64,000 bases of DNA from positions 5,828,001-5,892,000 of the forward strand of contig WHVY01000003.1 in the NCBI GenBank assembly GCA_022266195.1. The letters run 5' to 3'. This document shows, piece after piece, positions 50,012-60,800 of this stretch (positions within the stretch are counted from its first letter, which is position 1; each line of letters begins with the position of its first letter). The translations under genes were made by a program, and so were the position numbers. This DNA comes from Tetranychus cinnabarinus. Taxonomy: Eukaryota; Arthropoda; Arachnida; Trombidiformes; Tetranychidae. Under the pieces are notes generated by a model that searched no databases, had not been told where the DNA came from, and saw nothing but the letters and a program-made list of their open reading frames with translations.

Positions 50012-51222
50012 TCAATGAGTATTTTCGTGTTTATTAAAGGATGGAATAGCAATGACAATAGTGGTTAATATACTGAACAATGTTGATAAAGACGAAGTCG
50101 TCAGCATGAAAAGGCCGCCAAATGAGAATCCAATTTCATTGCAATTGAGAAACAGCGTAATCTAAATAAGAAACAAATTATGATTAACATAGAAAAGGAA
50201 TTGAACGATTATCATGAATGGAGGCAAACCTCATTAAGAATCCTTATTGAGTCAGTTTTGAGGGATAATTTATAAACATTCATCAATAATTCTTGAGATT
50301 TTGCATAAACTTGAATTGCCAAATGTGCGATTTTGAGCAAAAGTATTAACCCTAAAAGACAGCGAATGGTGCGATTTAATTTGATAAGAAGATGGTGTTC
50401 CAGAAATATTAAAGCATAAAATAAATCACAGCTATTAGACACGAAAAGCATGAAAATCAAGAATAAAGAAGGGCTCATGATTTCATTGATTTTATCAACT
50501 AAACGATGAGTTGAGAGATACTTTTGACGAAGATCTTTAATAACATCAATATTCAGTATTTTATCATCTTTCACTGATTCGTTATAAAGTTTCTTCAATT
50601 TAATAGTGTTAAATTGAAGTGCTGTTTGTGCTAATATCAGCAAATCAATTAATACACAATTTTGACAGTAAAAGTTGTAATAAGCTACTGGTCCAAAAAT
50701 AATATGAAACACGTAATGAAATACATCGTCGAGCGAAAAGTCTTTACTAGAATATGTTTTTTCTTGATACCACGCATAGAACAAGTAACTGTAATTCAAG
50801 GTAAAGATAATTAAATACAATATAATCGAGAATAAACGACCGGTGGCCATTTGTGTCCAAAAATATTTCCTCGTTTCATAATCAAAGTCAATTTGTAATT
50901 CATTCCAATAATCATCGATTTGTCTCAAAAAGTTATGATTATAATTGAAATGAAAGAAAGTTATACCAGAATTTTGAATTAAAAAGATGACTATACTTTT
51001 TGGTTCAATCTTAAACACTGAATCTAGAGAAATTTTCATCAATGGATTGAAATACATTGAATTTTGGAAAAGCAGGAGCAATAGGAATAAACACTTTCCA
51101 AAAGCACCATTTGTTGATGAAATCATTAATTTGAATCTGCATGGAATCGAGTTGATAGACATTTTTGGATAATTTTTTAGCTCTTCATTCCGTATATTAT
51201 TTTGAACATTGAAAGAAGTCAT
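50012..51222 (-). CDS. Gustatory receptor family protein (Gr-J), intact
   Basis: Exons 51222-50230 and 50161-50012 (68-bp phase-0 intron), 380 residues. The open frame extends upstream to 51294, but the ATG at 51222 (MTSFNVQNNIRNEELKNY) aligns with the starts of Gr-G and Gr-H and is preferred. Main subfamily with FDYETRKYFWT, LRQKYLSTHRLVDK and a slightly longer end after IAIPSF (NKHENTH). Shares an identical 157-base central tract with Gr-I. About seven hydrophobic segments. Confidence 0.83.
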
Positions 51223-52077
51223 TTTGCTGAGATAAAATTCAAAATGAATAAAAAAACTTGAAATCCTATGAAACCAAAAAATGAGTCTCGCCATAGACTA
51301 AAGCCTAGTTTCATTTCATTTCTTCGTGACACACAAAACTTTTGTGATAAAATTTATTAAATATGAATATTTCCATTTCAATAAATATTTTTTGTATAAA
51401 GTAATCATGATTAAAAAGCTATTAACTTTCAAAATTAACTTTAGCATTAAATATTTCAAAGCAACAAATGTTGCCTTCAACTTTCAAATATCAAGCGATC
51501 GATATCAGAGTCAAAAGTTAAACTGACGCATAAAATGAGCAAATGATTTCCAATCATGATTGTTTTGTTTCGTACAGTTATTAATGAACATTTTCACTTA
51601 TAATTATAAAGCTACAAAGTCACGCCGTAAACTTTAGCATTCAATGAAACCATATTTGTAACCAAACTTTACTGTTTTGGAAGTTCGCAAATATCAAGTA
51701 ATCGACGCTCCAGAATAATCAATGCTTCTGGACTGCAATGAAGTCAATGGAGCTGCATATGGCATTACATATGGACATTAAACTCAAATTAAATTGCACG
51801 AAATATTATAGCAAATATTAGTTTCAGTTTATTGTTGTCAATTATTTTAGGTTTGTCTAATTTCTAGGTTTCAACATTACATTATAACCATATCTTTCGA
51901 GACTTAAAATTCATAAATTTTCATTCAGACTCAAACTTTATCTTTGTCATTATAAAACAATTGAGCAGTTTGAAAGAGTCGAGATGATATGCAGTAATCA
52001 AATTGTGCGAAATTCAGACGTTTTAATGTGATTTTTGCTGAGGTGATCGACATTTATTTAAAGTAATAGCTTAATAT
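51223..52077. other. Spacer between Gr-K and Gr-J
   Basis: About 855 bp. No supported gene. The part next to Gr-K (about 51970-52077) is the ancestral 3' flank shared with Gr-A (1239-1300) and with the remnant at 47.86-48.05 kb. Confidence 0.45.
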
Positions 52078-53294
52078 TCAAGATATAAATGATGGAATTG
52101 CAATGATGATCGTAACCGTTACAGCAATCAATGACGATATGAAATCTGGTGTGATCATGAAAATGCCTCCAAACGAGAATCCAATATTATTCAAGCTCAT
52201 CCTATAGAGGAATAGTGAAATCTGCAAGAAAAAGTAAAGCCATTAATTGTTTTAGCAGAAGATCGAAAAACTCGAGAAATGTTCACCTCATTTAGATAGT
52301 GAAATGAATCAGTGTTAAAGGTTAGTTTGTACAAAGTCGTATGAAATTCACGGGATTTTGTTGTGATTGTAGCAATCGGTATAATAAGTAAAAACAATTC
52401 AGTGATCGTGCCGACACAATCAATTAATGCAACAGTTAAATAGAACTGGTTGTGTTCAATGAAAAGTATTTTGTATATTTTGACATTCAAAATTGAGACA
52501 TAATATGAAAATATGCCAAATAAACAGGGATTCACGAATGAACCCAATCTTTTCACCAAACGATGAGTTAACACATATTTCACTCTCAAATCCTGAATGA
52601 CTTTAATGTCCAATTTCATATCGTTCATCTTCAACTGTTTATCAATAATAACAAGTTGACTGTTGATGTAATGGAGAGCAGATTGGGCCAAAAATGCAGA
52701 ATCAATGATAATAAAATCCTGCATCAGACAGACTGGATAAAGAACAATGTCTGAAAGCATTTCAGACCAAAATTTGACTGATGGTTCGCTCAATAGCATT
52801 TCAATAGAGTACTCGGATGGACTAACCGATGCATAAGGCCAAGAGGCTGCATGTACTAACAGTACGGAGAGTTCCATAAAAAAGTAACTAATTGTGATCA
52901 TTATACGGTAATTTGATTCTTTGGTCCAAAAATAACGTCGAGTTGAATGGTCAGAGTCAATGTTTAAGGATTTCCATATTTGGTGAACTTGGGTTAGAAA
53001 CTTCTCATTAAATTTAAAGTGAAAAAGGCTTAAGAGATAGATTTCAATGAAACAGTAGATTATGGTTTCTGGGTGAACCGAGAATGTTGAATCCAGTAAA
53101 ATGTAGTCTAATTTGACCCAAAATTTCAACTGAGTTGAAACAAACAACAAAATAAACAAGCCATTCCCTAGCAAACCATTTGTCGATGAAACAATCAGAT
53201 TGAATCGAGATGAGAATGAATTCATCGAGACTTTTGGATATTTTTTGATGTTTTTATTTGACATCCAGTTGAACAATTTGTTTAAAATATTCAT
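52078..53294 (-). CDS. Gustatory receptor family protein (Gr-K), inverted near-twin of Gr-A
   Basis: Exons 53294-52287 and 52221-52078 (65-bp phase-0 intron), 383 residues, the same length and exon sizes as Gr-A at 22-1238 but on the opposite strand. About 21 residue differences, concentrated around residues 120-160 and in the loop before the last helices. The 20 bases upstream of the ATG also match. Features: MSNKNIKKYPKVS start, seven hydrophobic segments, THRLVKRL loop motif, GFSFGG and TIIIAIPSFIS end. It is the most upstream member of the minus-strand array. Confidence 0.85.
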
Positions 53295-54189
53295 CTTGAA
53301 TACTTATATTGAAATGACTCCAGTTTATTTATCACTGATACATTTTGTTATATTGATTGGCTTTACATTTCAACCAATTTGTCTCGTATTTCAATCAATG
53401 GACGAAAACATTTTCCCATTTCATTCTCACTCTAAATTTCAGCCATTTCTCTAGTTTATGCTGTTTTAAATTCTTATGCTATTATGATAATATTGATGAT
53501 ACTAATGAGAAACAAAGTGATTAGCTGAACTAATTGGTACAAAAAATTCCGTCAATAAACAATCAATGAATCATTGAATGCGTTAAAATAATGAGTTGGT
53601 ATTTTTTTTGAAGCAGATGGCAGTCTCATTTTGAAGTTTAAATATCACTTTGCTGTCTCCATTAAAATGTCTGCGAATGAGACTTCTCATTTCATTGGAA
53701 CAAATATTGACAAAATTTTTTAATATTTGTTGTTTTGTGAATACAGAATTGATGAAAACAAATTTATCCGATGTCTCATTGAAAAGACAATCACTGGTGA
53801 ACCTGATCTATGAATCAAGCGAGATTTACTAATGAGTCCATAGTGACTAATGAGTACTGATGAGTCCATTGTAGATTTAGTATTGCTTTGCAATCGGTCT
53901 TTCGACTCGATTTGATGAGGTTGGATTTCAGTAGAAAATAACAGAATTCTAGTAAGAATTTGAATATTATAGCTTTTAAGATATTCATCAAAGATTATCG
54001 ATGATTCAATAGAAATAAATGATTTGAATTGAATGATTAAGCTCGTTTTTTTCTTGGTTAATAGTCATCTGCAATGAAAAAAAATTTCCCATAGATTCAT
54101 AATTTGTCAATGACTATTCGTTAACAACGGAAAAGTGTTTGGCTTCGTGAATCAGAGCGAAATTTAGATTTGGAAAATTTCTTTTCTTT
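53295..54189. other. Spacer upstream of Gr-K
   Basis: About 900 bp, AT-rich, no supported gene. Holds the presumed promoter of Gr-K. Short tandem wording such as ATGAGTCCAT(A/T)GT repeats near 53832-53874. Confidence 0.4.
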
Positions 54190-55480
54190 TTTTGTAGTGA
54201 AACCAACTTGCCAATCTATCAATAATAACTGAAAGGCTCACAAACGGAGGATATCTAGTTGACTGAAATTATTCATGTACCAATTATGATGATGGAGTTG
54301 TGAGCTTTTCAAAATTAAGACTAAAAGAGTCGCACATCCGAGTAATATTTTATCACTTTTTTTGTGTATTTTGATCATTTTGAGACAAACGTTTGCTATA
54401 ACTTCTCCGTCGTTGATATACTTGGAACATTTCGAAAACTGCAATCAAAAAAGGAATGAATTAATATTAAGTATGGAAAATTAAACAAAAAAACAATGAG
54501 TTTGCTGATTTATTTATACCTTGGCAATATTAACGAGAATGCTGATTGATGAGATAATTCTTGGTTTATGAGCTTCACTTCGATTTGCTTCATTAAGAAT
54601 ATGTATCATCATGTTGATTACATTCGATTGGGCAGCTTTAAGACAACATTCAGGTGACAATCGAGTAACGATTTCCATGGTGCACAAATCACCTTCAATG
54701 TGTATTCCTCGAGAGTTGTTGGACAACTTGGTCAGTGCAGTCTGGAATCGATATCCTAATTTAGTTTCTTCCGTTGCTGAGGCATTGGCTGTTTGTAAAG
54801 CTCGATATATTAGGCGAAAATTCCGATCTCGAAGAGGAATTGTCGTTCCAATGGCTTTAATTCGATCCAGACATATTTGAAACACAAAAAAATGAAAACC
54901 AATTTTCATAACCAAAACACCAGGCAGATTGAGTCAAAATTACGTAACGGAAGATCTCCAACGGTAGATGCTTGTTTAATAAGATATTTTGGTAGTTTAG
55001 ACACTGAAAATAGAAAGTAAATCGATGGTATAAAAGTTAAAAGTAAAAATATAATTGTTTTAATTAATAGCGTGTTACATAAAGTCTTATGCACTAAACA
55101 GTAACAGTTTGGATAGCAAGTTGGCGGTTAACATTTTCAAATTATAAACAGATCCCTACACAAAGAGTAATAACGACCATTTTAGATCAATTATTGGCAA
55201 AGAGCTTACTCTTTGACTATAAGTCAAGTTCATGTCAAGGAATTTCGTTTTTCACATTTCATCTATTTAAAATAACAAAGGTTAAAAGAGATGTGTGATT
55301 GTCAATCACCTCAATGAGAGGTTACTGTGTCTTTTAGTCAAGCTTATGATCCATCGGTTAAATTTAACCCACGTGCAAACATATTTCCCAGACAATCCTG
55401 TTTCATATTTGGTCATTAAAACCAGATATACCTTAAATTTTGCTTAATCTATTAACTAAATCAGCAAATTATCAATTTTG
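54190..55480. repeat. Rearranged segmental duplicate of the 27.9-29.9 kb region
   Basis: Four blocks line up with the ASPM-like locus and its flank: about 54200-54290 with 29383-29470, 54300-54835 with 27890-28424, 54836-55160 with 28671-28997, and 55210-55480 with 29655-29900. Orientation is unchanged. The first block has moved to the other side, and about 245 bp and 660 bp are missing at the two internal joints. Identity is very high in the two coding blocks and lower in the last one. Confidence 0.8.
54300..54890 (-). pseudogene. ASPM C-terminal-like pseudogene (truncated copy)
   Basis: Copy of the gene at 27598-28710. The start context is kept near 54876, but after MSGSN the sequence reads TAA because nine bases are deleted and the frame changes. 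About 245 bp coding for both IQ motifs is missing. The remaining first-exon part (from DRNFRLIYRALQ onwards), its GTATAA donor at 54525 and the second exon are nearly intact. The second exon is cut at about 54300 by unrelated sequence and the third exon is absent. It cannot make the full protein. Confidence 0.8.
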
Positions 55481-55745
55481 TTAACTGACTTCATGATTCT
55501 TCATATCATCTTTCTCATACTCATTCAAAAAATATGTAAACGAATTGTTAAGTGTAGCAAACAATGTATATTTTATTAAATCTAATTGTCTTGAAAATTG
55601 TAATTCATATAAAGGCAAATGGAAAACTAGAATCTTAAAATGAGATCATAATCTTTAGCAAATGTTGACAATGAACATTATCATTGAGTTCAATTTGAGA
55701 TTCCAGACATAGTATATTGAAGACCAATTATAGAGTAGCAGATCG

Positions 55746-56837
55746 TTACTCCAATACAACCATGCTGCCAGTCTGTAAATGAGAAACCAAAACGGAAAAG
55801 GAAATGTTAAAACACGTGTTCGGTGAACAAAGAACATTTTTTGCTGAGTCAAGGTTCAGGACAGCAATTATAATCATAAATATTCAGTGACTCTAGTCTG
55901 TAAATTTCATCATTTCGAAAAAAACAATTGTTTAAATAAAACAAGACTTACCATCTGAGCAAATATAACAAGTTTCTCACCGGCGTTACATGGTGAATCA
56001 TACTGAGAACAAATTCTGGCAAAGAGAAAAAAATGAATTAGATAAGCACAAATACATCTAATTCCACTAAAGATAAGGGCTAAAATGATAAGCAGATGAA
56101 GTGAATCACCAAGGAAATGATCAGTTTTAGTAACATGATTATCATCACTAAATATCAAGAGGTGTCCTAAGTTAGATCATCATTTCAGATCACTTGGTAA
56201 ATACTTCACATTATAAAAAAGATCTTACCTTCAAAGATTCAAGATAAACCAAGCCATAGACCACCACGTGGTTTTAGAAAAACCATTATCAACCCATTGG
56301 AGGCAAAAAATCCATAACCATCAGCTCGGCTGTGTAAACGAGAAAATTAAAGTAGAGTTAGTAAACAGCAAAAAATGATCAGAAGAAAACTAAACACTGA
56401 ATTAATAAAAGCATGTTTTCTCAGACAAATGCCTCGCACTTTACATTCACGGTGTTTCCAAATTGATAACAATGAATGATGGTGACCAAAGTAATACATA
56501 GGGATAGTATGATTACTGAAAATGGAACACCTCAATGTATCAAAAGGAAGTCATACTCGTCATCGATCATCATGTGAAAACAGCTTTTAAAATAGATCAA
56601 TGTTAAGAATATTAATGTTAAAGAAAACACAAAAAAACAAGATAAAATCAATTAACTAAACCAAGAGAAAGTTTGATTACCTGACGATGTTGAAAGCATG
56701 TTGATTTGGTGATGAAGTCCAGATGAAGTGATACCACTGCTATCAGACCAGCCTTTAAGTAGCAGAATGGCTGAAGAATAGCGGAAATGCGTATGCTCAG
56801 CTATGCTCAAGAGAAAAGCATAAAGGAGGTTTTTTGG
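55746..56837 (-). pseudogene. Unresolved multi-exon membrane protein locus, perhaps degenerate
   Basis: I do not recognise the family. Minus-strand segments with good splice borders are visible: 56837-56681 (52 codons, PKNLLYAFLLSIAEHTHF start), 56515-56445 (a hydrophobic 23-codon helix, IILSLCITLVTIIHCYQF), a segment ending at 55952 with a long hydrophobic helix then CSQYDSPCNAGEKLVIFAQ, and 55772-55746 adding TGSMVVLE and a stop. The first two join in phase and so do the last two. The piece between (about 56245-56321) has no frame that links both sides: the only frames with protein-like content either meet a stop or have the wrong phase. So this is either a gene whose middle exons I misplace or a decaying one. 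Several membrane helices suggest a transporter-like protein. Confidence 0.35.
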
Positions 56838-57834
56838 CTGCAAAAAGGAATAAAAAGCATAATAACACAATCTACGTCATCTATAAGTTGACTTGAATTT
56901 CTTAAAAATTATCTACTTTTTAGAGTTAAAATTAATAAAATAAACATTTTTGGTGATAATTTATCATTTTATTTGACCAATTGATGAAAACAACCATTTT
57001 AAAGGGTCAAATAATTTGAAAACCGGCAAAAAGGAATGTGTTTCGAGCCAAAAGCTGATTATGCTTTTATGCTTTTTTAGGAGCAAGATCATTTCCTTTT
57101 CCTACTGATTCTACTGAAGCTGATGTTATATTAGTTTTACGGTACACGGAATTTACTTCATTTAATTTCTCAATTGTTTTAGGTAATTATCCAAGTTTAA
57201 ATTTCTTACTTTGTTATTTATCCCTTAATTTTTATTGCTATTATTTGTGATTTAGTGATGATTGATGACGAGTACGACTTCTCATTGAATGATTGAGGTG
57301 TTCCATGTTTAAATCATGCTATCCCAATGATCTACATGGACACATCTCTTTTGTCATTCAATTGGGATTTTCATGAATTTAAAGTGCGAGGCATTTGTCT
57401 GATAGTTACACTTAGCCATTTTTTTGCTACGAGTACATTTAAGCATGTGTCTGTCCTCATTTCTTCTAGTCTCTATTTCTTTTTTATAATAATTTTATTT
57501 CTTATCTTTTTTTTCTTTCCCTCTTTCCTATTTTACACATCATCCAGTTAACCAGATTATGACTTGAGTTGTTAGTTCTTTTTGGACTGCTTGACTACTC
57601 TATGGATTACGGAACATCAACGGCTTAAGGTATGTTTTATCAATTTTATGTATCTTCTTTTTTTTAGCATTTCCTTCTATTTTATATCTTTGTCTTGTTT
57701 CTTGTTAACGTGTTCATTTTTTTCCTCCTTTCTCCATTTTGTAGATGTGTACAGTAATTTATATCTGTTTTCATGCTTTCTAATTTATATGTGATCTTTT
57801 TTATTATGATCCTAAATTAGGACCCCTTTTGATT
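56838..57834. other. Upstream region of vigilin with 5' UTR exon and inverted duplicate
   Basis: Pyrimidine-rich leader region of the vigilin gene. A probable untranslated exon ends at about 57629 (GGCTTAAG|GTATG) and an acceptor (CTAAATTAG) stands at 57820, 15 bases before the ATG. Bases about 57240-57400 are an inverted degenerate copy of 56415-56575 from the membrane protein locus on the other strand. Confidence 0.5.
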
Positions 57835-60800
57835 ATGGCTGCTGATTCGACTGGTACGATAGGTGAAACCCCCGGACCTTCAACTTCAATGGAAAACACT
57901 CCACCAACTTACGATGAAGTCTTTCCTGCTCTCCCTGAGAGCTTTCCTTTATCTTCCTCCGACAACATTGAGATGAATGGTGACTCGATTGCCTCCGTTC
58001 ATCCTTTGAAACCCAAGCCAATTCCCACTGTGACTAAATTAAAACCAAGCCAAGTTACTCAGATTTATGTTGTCTCTCCTGATGAGCGGCGTTTCAAAGA
58101 TAACAATGTTTTCAGAGAAAGAGACCAACATAAAATTTGTATCGAAATTATGCAAGAAACTAGTACACGAATTGAAATGAGTAATTCTAAGGATGGCAAA
58201 TTGACTTTTCTAATCTCTGGACGAGAGGATGCTGTTGCCCTGGCTAAGAAAAAAATTGCTGAAGCATTGCAGTCTAGAGGGGAGAAGTCAGTTCACATTC
58301 CTAAAGAGCATCATAAATTCGTTTTGGGTAAAAATGGATTGAAGCTCAAGGATTTAGAAGAAAGGACTAACACCAGGATCACTGTTCCTCGCCAAGACGA
58401 TTCATCCGAAGCAATCAAAATTATAGGAACTAAGGATGGTATTGATCGGGCGATGCATGAAATAATTTCTGTTTCTCACGAGGCTGCTAGTAAAGCCAGC
58501 GAAAAGATTCAAATCCCGAAATATTTGCATCCTTTCATCCGAGGAGCTTTTGATGAGACGATTAACCAAATCATTTCGGAAACTGGTGCTCGAATAGCTA
58601 TCCCACCTCAAGAAGTAAATGATGATACTATCAATATCATGGGTGATCTCCCTTCTATTGCTGCTGCTAAGGCCAAGATTTTGAAAGTTTATGATGAAAA
58701 GAAGGCTAAGTGTACATCAGTACCTATGCAGGTTAAAAAGGCCCAGCACAAGTACATTATTGGACGTGGAGGACAGACGCAAAGAGAAATATTCAAACAA
58801 ACCGGTGTTTACGTGGACATACCACGTCAAGATGATGATACTGATACAGTCACTCTTTGGGGAGAACCTGAAAAGATTGGACCTGCATTGAGTGTTCTTT
58901 GGGAAAAAGCTCATAGTGAGGTGGAGGATGTTATTGAAACCGAGCCTTGGGTTCATCGTTATATTTTGGGTACTAAAGGGACAAACTTCCAAGAAATGAA
59001 TGCAAACTTCCCCAACGTTAGGGTCACCTTTGAAAACAATGGTGTTGTCAAGATGAGAGGTCCTCGAAACGACTTGCCTACTGCAAAGAAAATTTTGGAG
59101 GAAGCCATTGCGGCTATCAGAAGTCGTATATCTGTGATTAAACTCCAAATTGATCCTAAATATCATCGATTCATAATTGGTCAAAAAGGTAAACAAATCA
59201 CTCAAATTCGGGAGGAAAGTAAAGCCCAAGTGCATATTCCCGATGAATCGGATCATAGTGCCTCAAGCGATGTCATTCGGATTGAAGGGTCTGCTGAGGC
59301 AGTTAAAAAAGCCCAGGAAATGTTGACAGCAATAATTGACAAACAAAAAGAAAGAGAAAATGAAGTAACTAAGGAAATTTCAATTGAACAACGTCTTCAC
59401 CGACATTTTATTGGCTCTAAAGGTGAAGAAATTAGAAGGATCAGGGATATGTTCAACCAAGTATGTATAAGCAATATCTTTTTACATCTTGATCCTTTTT
59501 TTTACTCTAACACATCGATGAAAAACGTCATTACAAAATTAAGAATGTGAGAAACAAGATTGACATGTGAGAATCGCACTCGCATATCTAAAAATTGTGA
59601 AAATTCCAGTCTCTTTTCAGGTATAATTTGTAGTCAAGACATTGACACTGAAAACTGGTTTCACTTCATCTCCTTTCCCCTCTTTCTTTTTATGCTCTCT
59701 TCAAAGTTGTCCAGGGCTACTTGATTCCTGTTACTTCTTCCTCTTTATTTTCCCCATTTTCTTCCCGTCTTGTTTTCCATCCCATTCCTTGTGCGATGCA
59801 CAATCTTGACTGCCTATCTTGATAATATATTTGTACATCTTCAACTTTTTCATACTTTTTTATTTTTTTCAGGTTGCCATTAACTTTCCTGATCCTACCT
59901 CCAAAAGTGACAAAGTTATCATTCGAGGCTCTAAGAATGATGTCGAAAAGTGCTACAAGTTTTTAGCTCAAGAAACACAAAATTTATTAGCTAACAATTA
60001 TCGATTAGAAGTGCCTATTTCCAACCAATTTTTCAAATTGTTTACTCTAAAGGAAAAAGTCAAGATACAGCAGGTAAAAATCTATTCAAACTAAGACATC
60101 TATAAAAACTTTGACGTTGCAGTTTTAATTAGAGATAACTGATAACGTTTATTGACTATAGTTTAAATATGCCACATCAACAATTTAGTCTCACTTGTTG
60201 ATTGGTGTTTACTTTTCCGGATCATCCAATTACTGATTGTTTCTTTTTATATTCACTCCTCTTTTATATTTAGATGAGCAAAGATACCAATACTCGAATA
60301 GATCTGCCGAATAATCAGTCGGATGCTAAACAAGAAATCAAACAATCTAACCTTCCTCCTATCATTATTTCTGGCAAAAAAGATGATGTTGAAAAAGCCA
60401 AAGAAATTATTTTGAAACTCCAAAAAGAATTAGGAAATCACGTTCAGATTGATATCATTATACCAGCTAAGTTCCACAATTCGCTCATCGGCAAAAAGGG
60501 TAGCCTTATCAGATCAATCAGTGAGGATTGTGGTGGAGTCACCATTAACTTTCCTCCAGAAAACTCTGGCAGTGATAAAGTGTCGATCATTGGTCCTAAA
60601 GAAATGGTGCACAAAGCAAAACAACAATTGCTTGAATTAAAGAACGAGAAGGTCGAGAACAGTTTCGAGGTTGAGATCAAAGCTAAACCAGAATTACACA
60701 GGTTCTTAATTGGTAAAAAGGGTACCAACATTAATAAACTTAGAACCAAAACCGGTGTTAGAATTATGATCCCAGCTGATGGAGATGAAGATCAGGATGG

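Noticed and set aside
58717..59256. 179-codon minus-strand frame
   Set aside because: Antisense shadow of the vigilin KH repeats.
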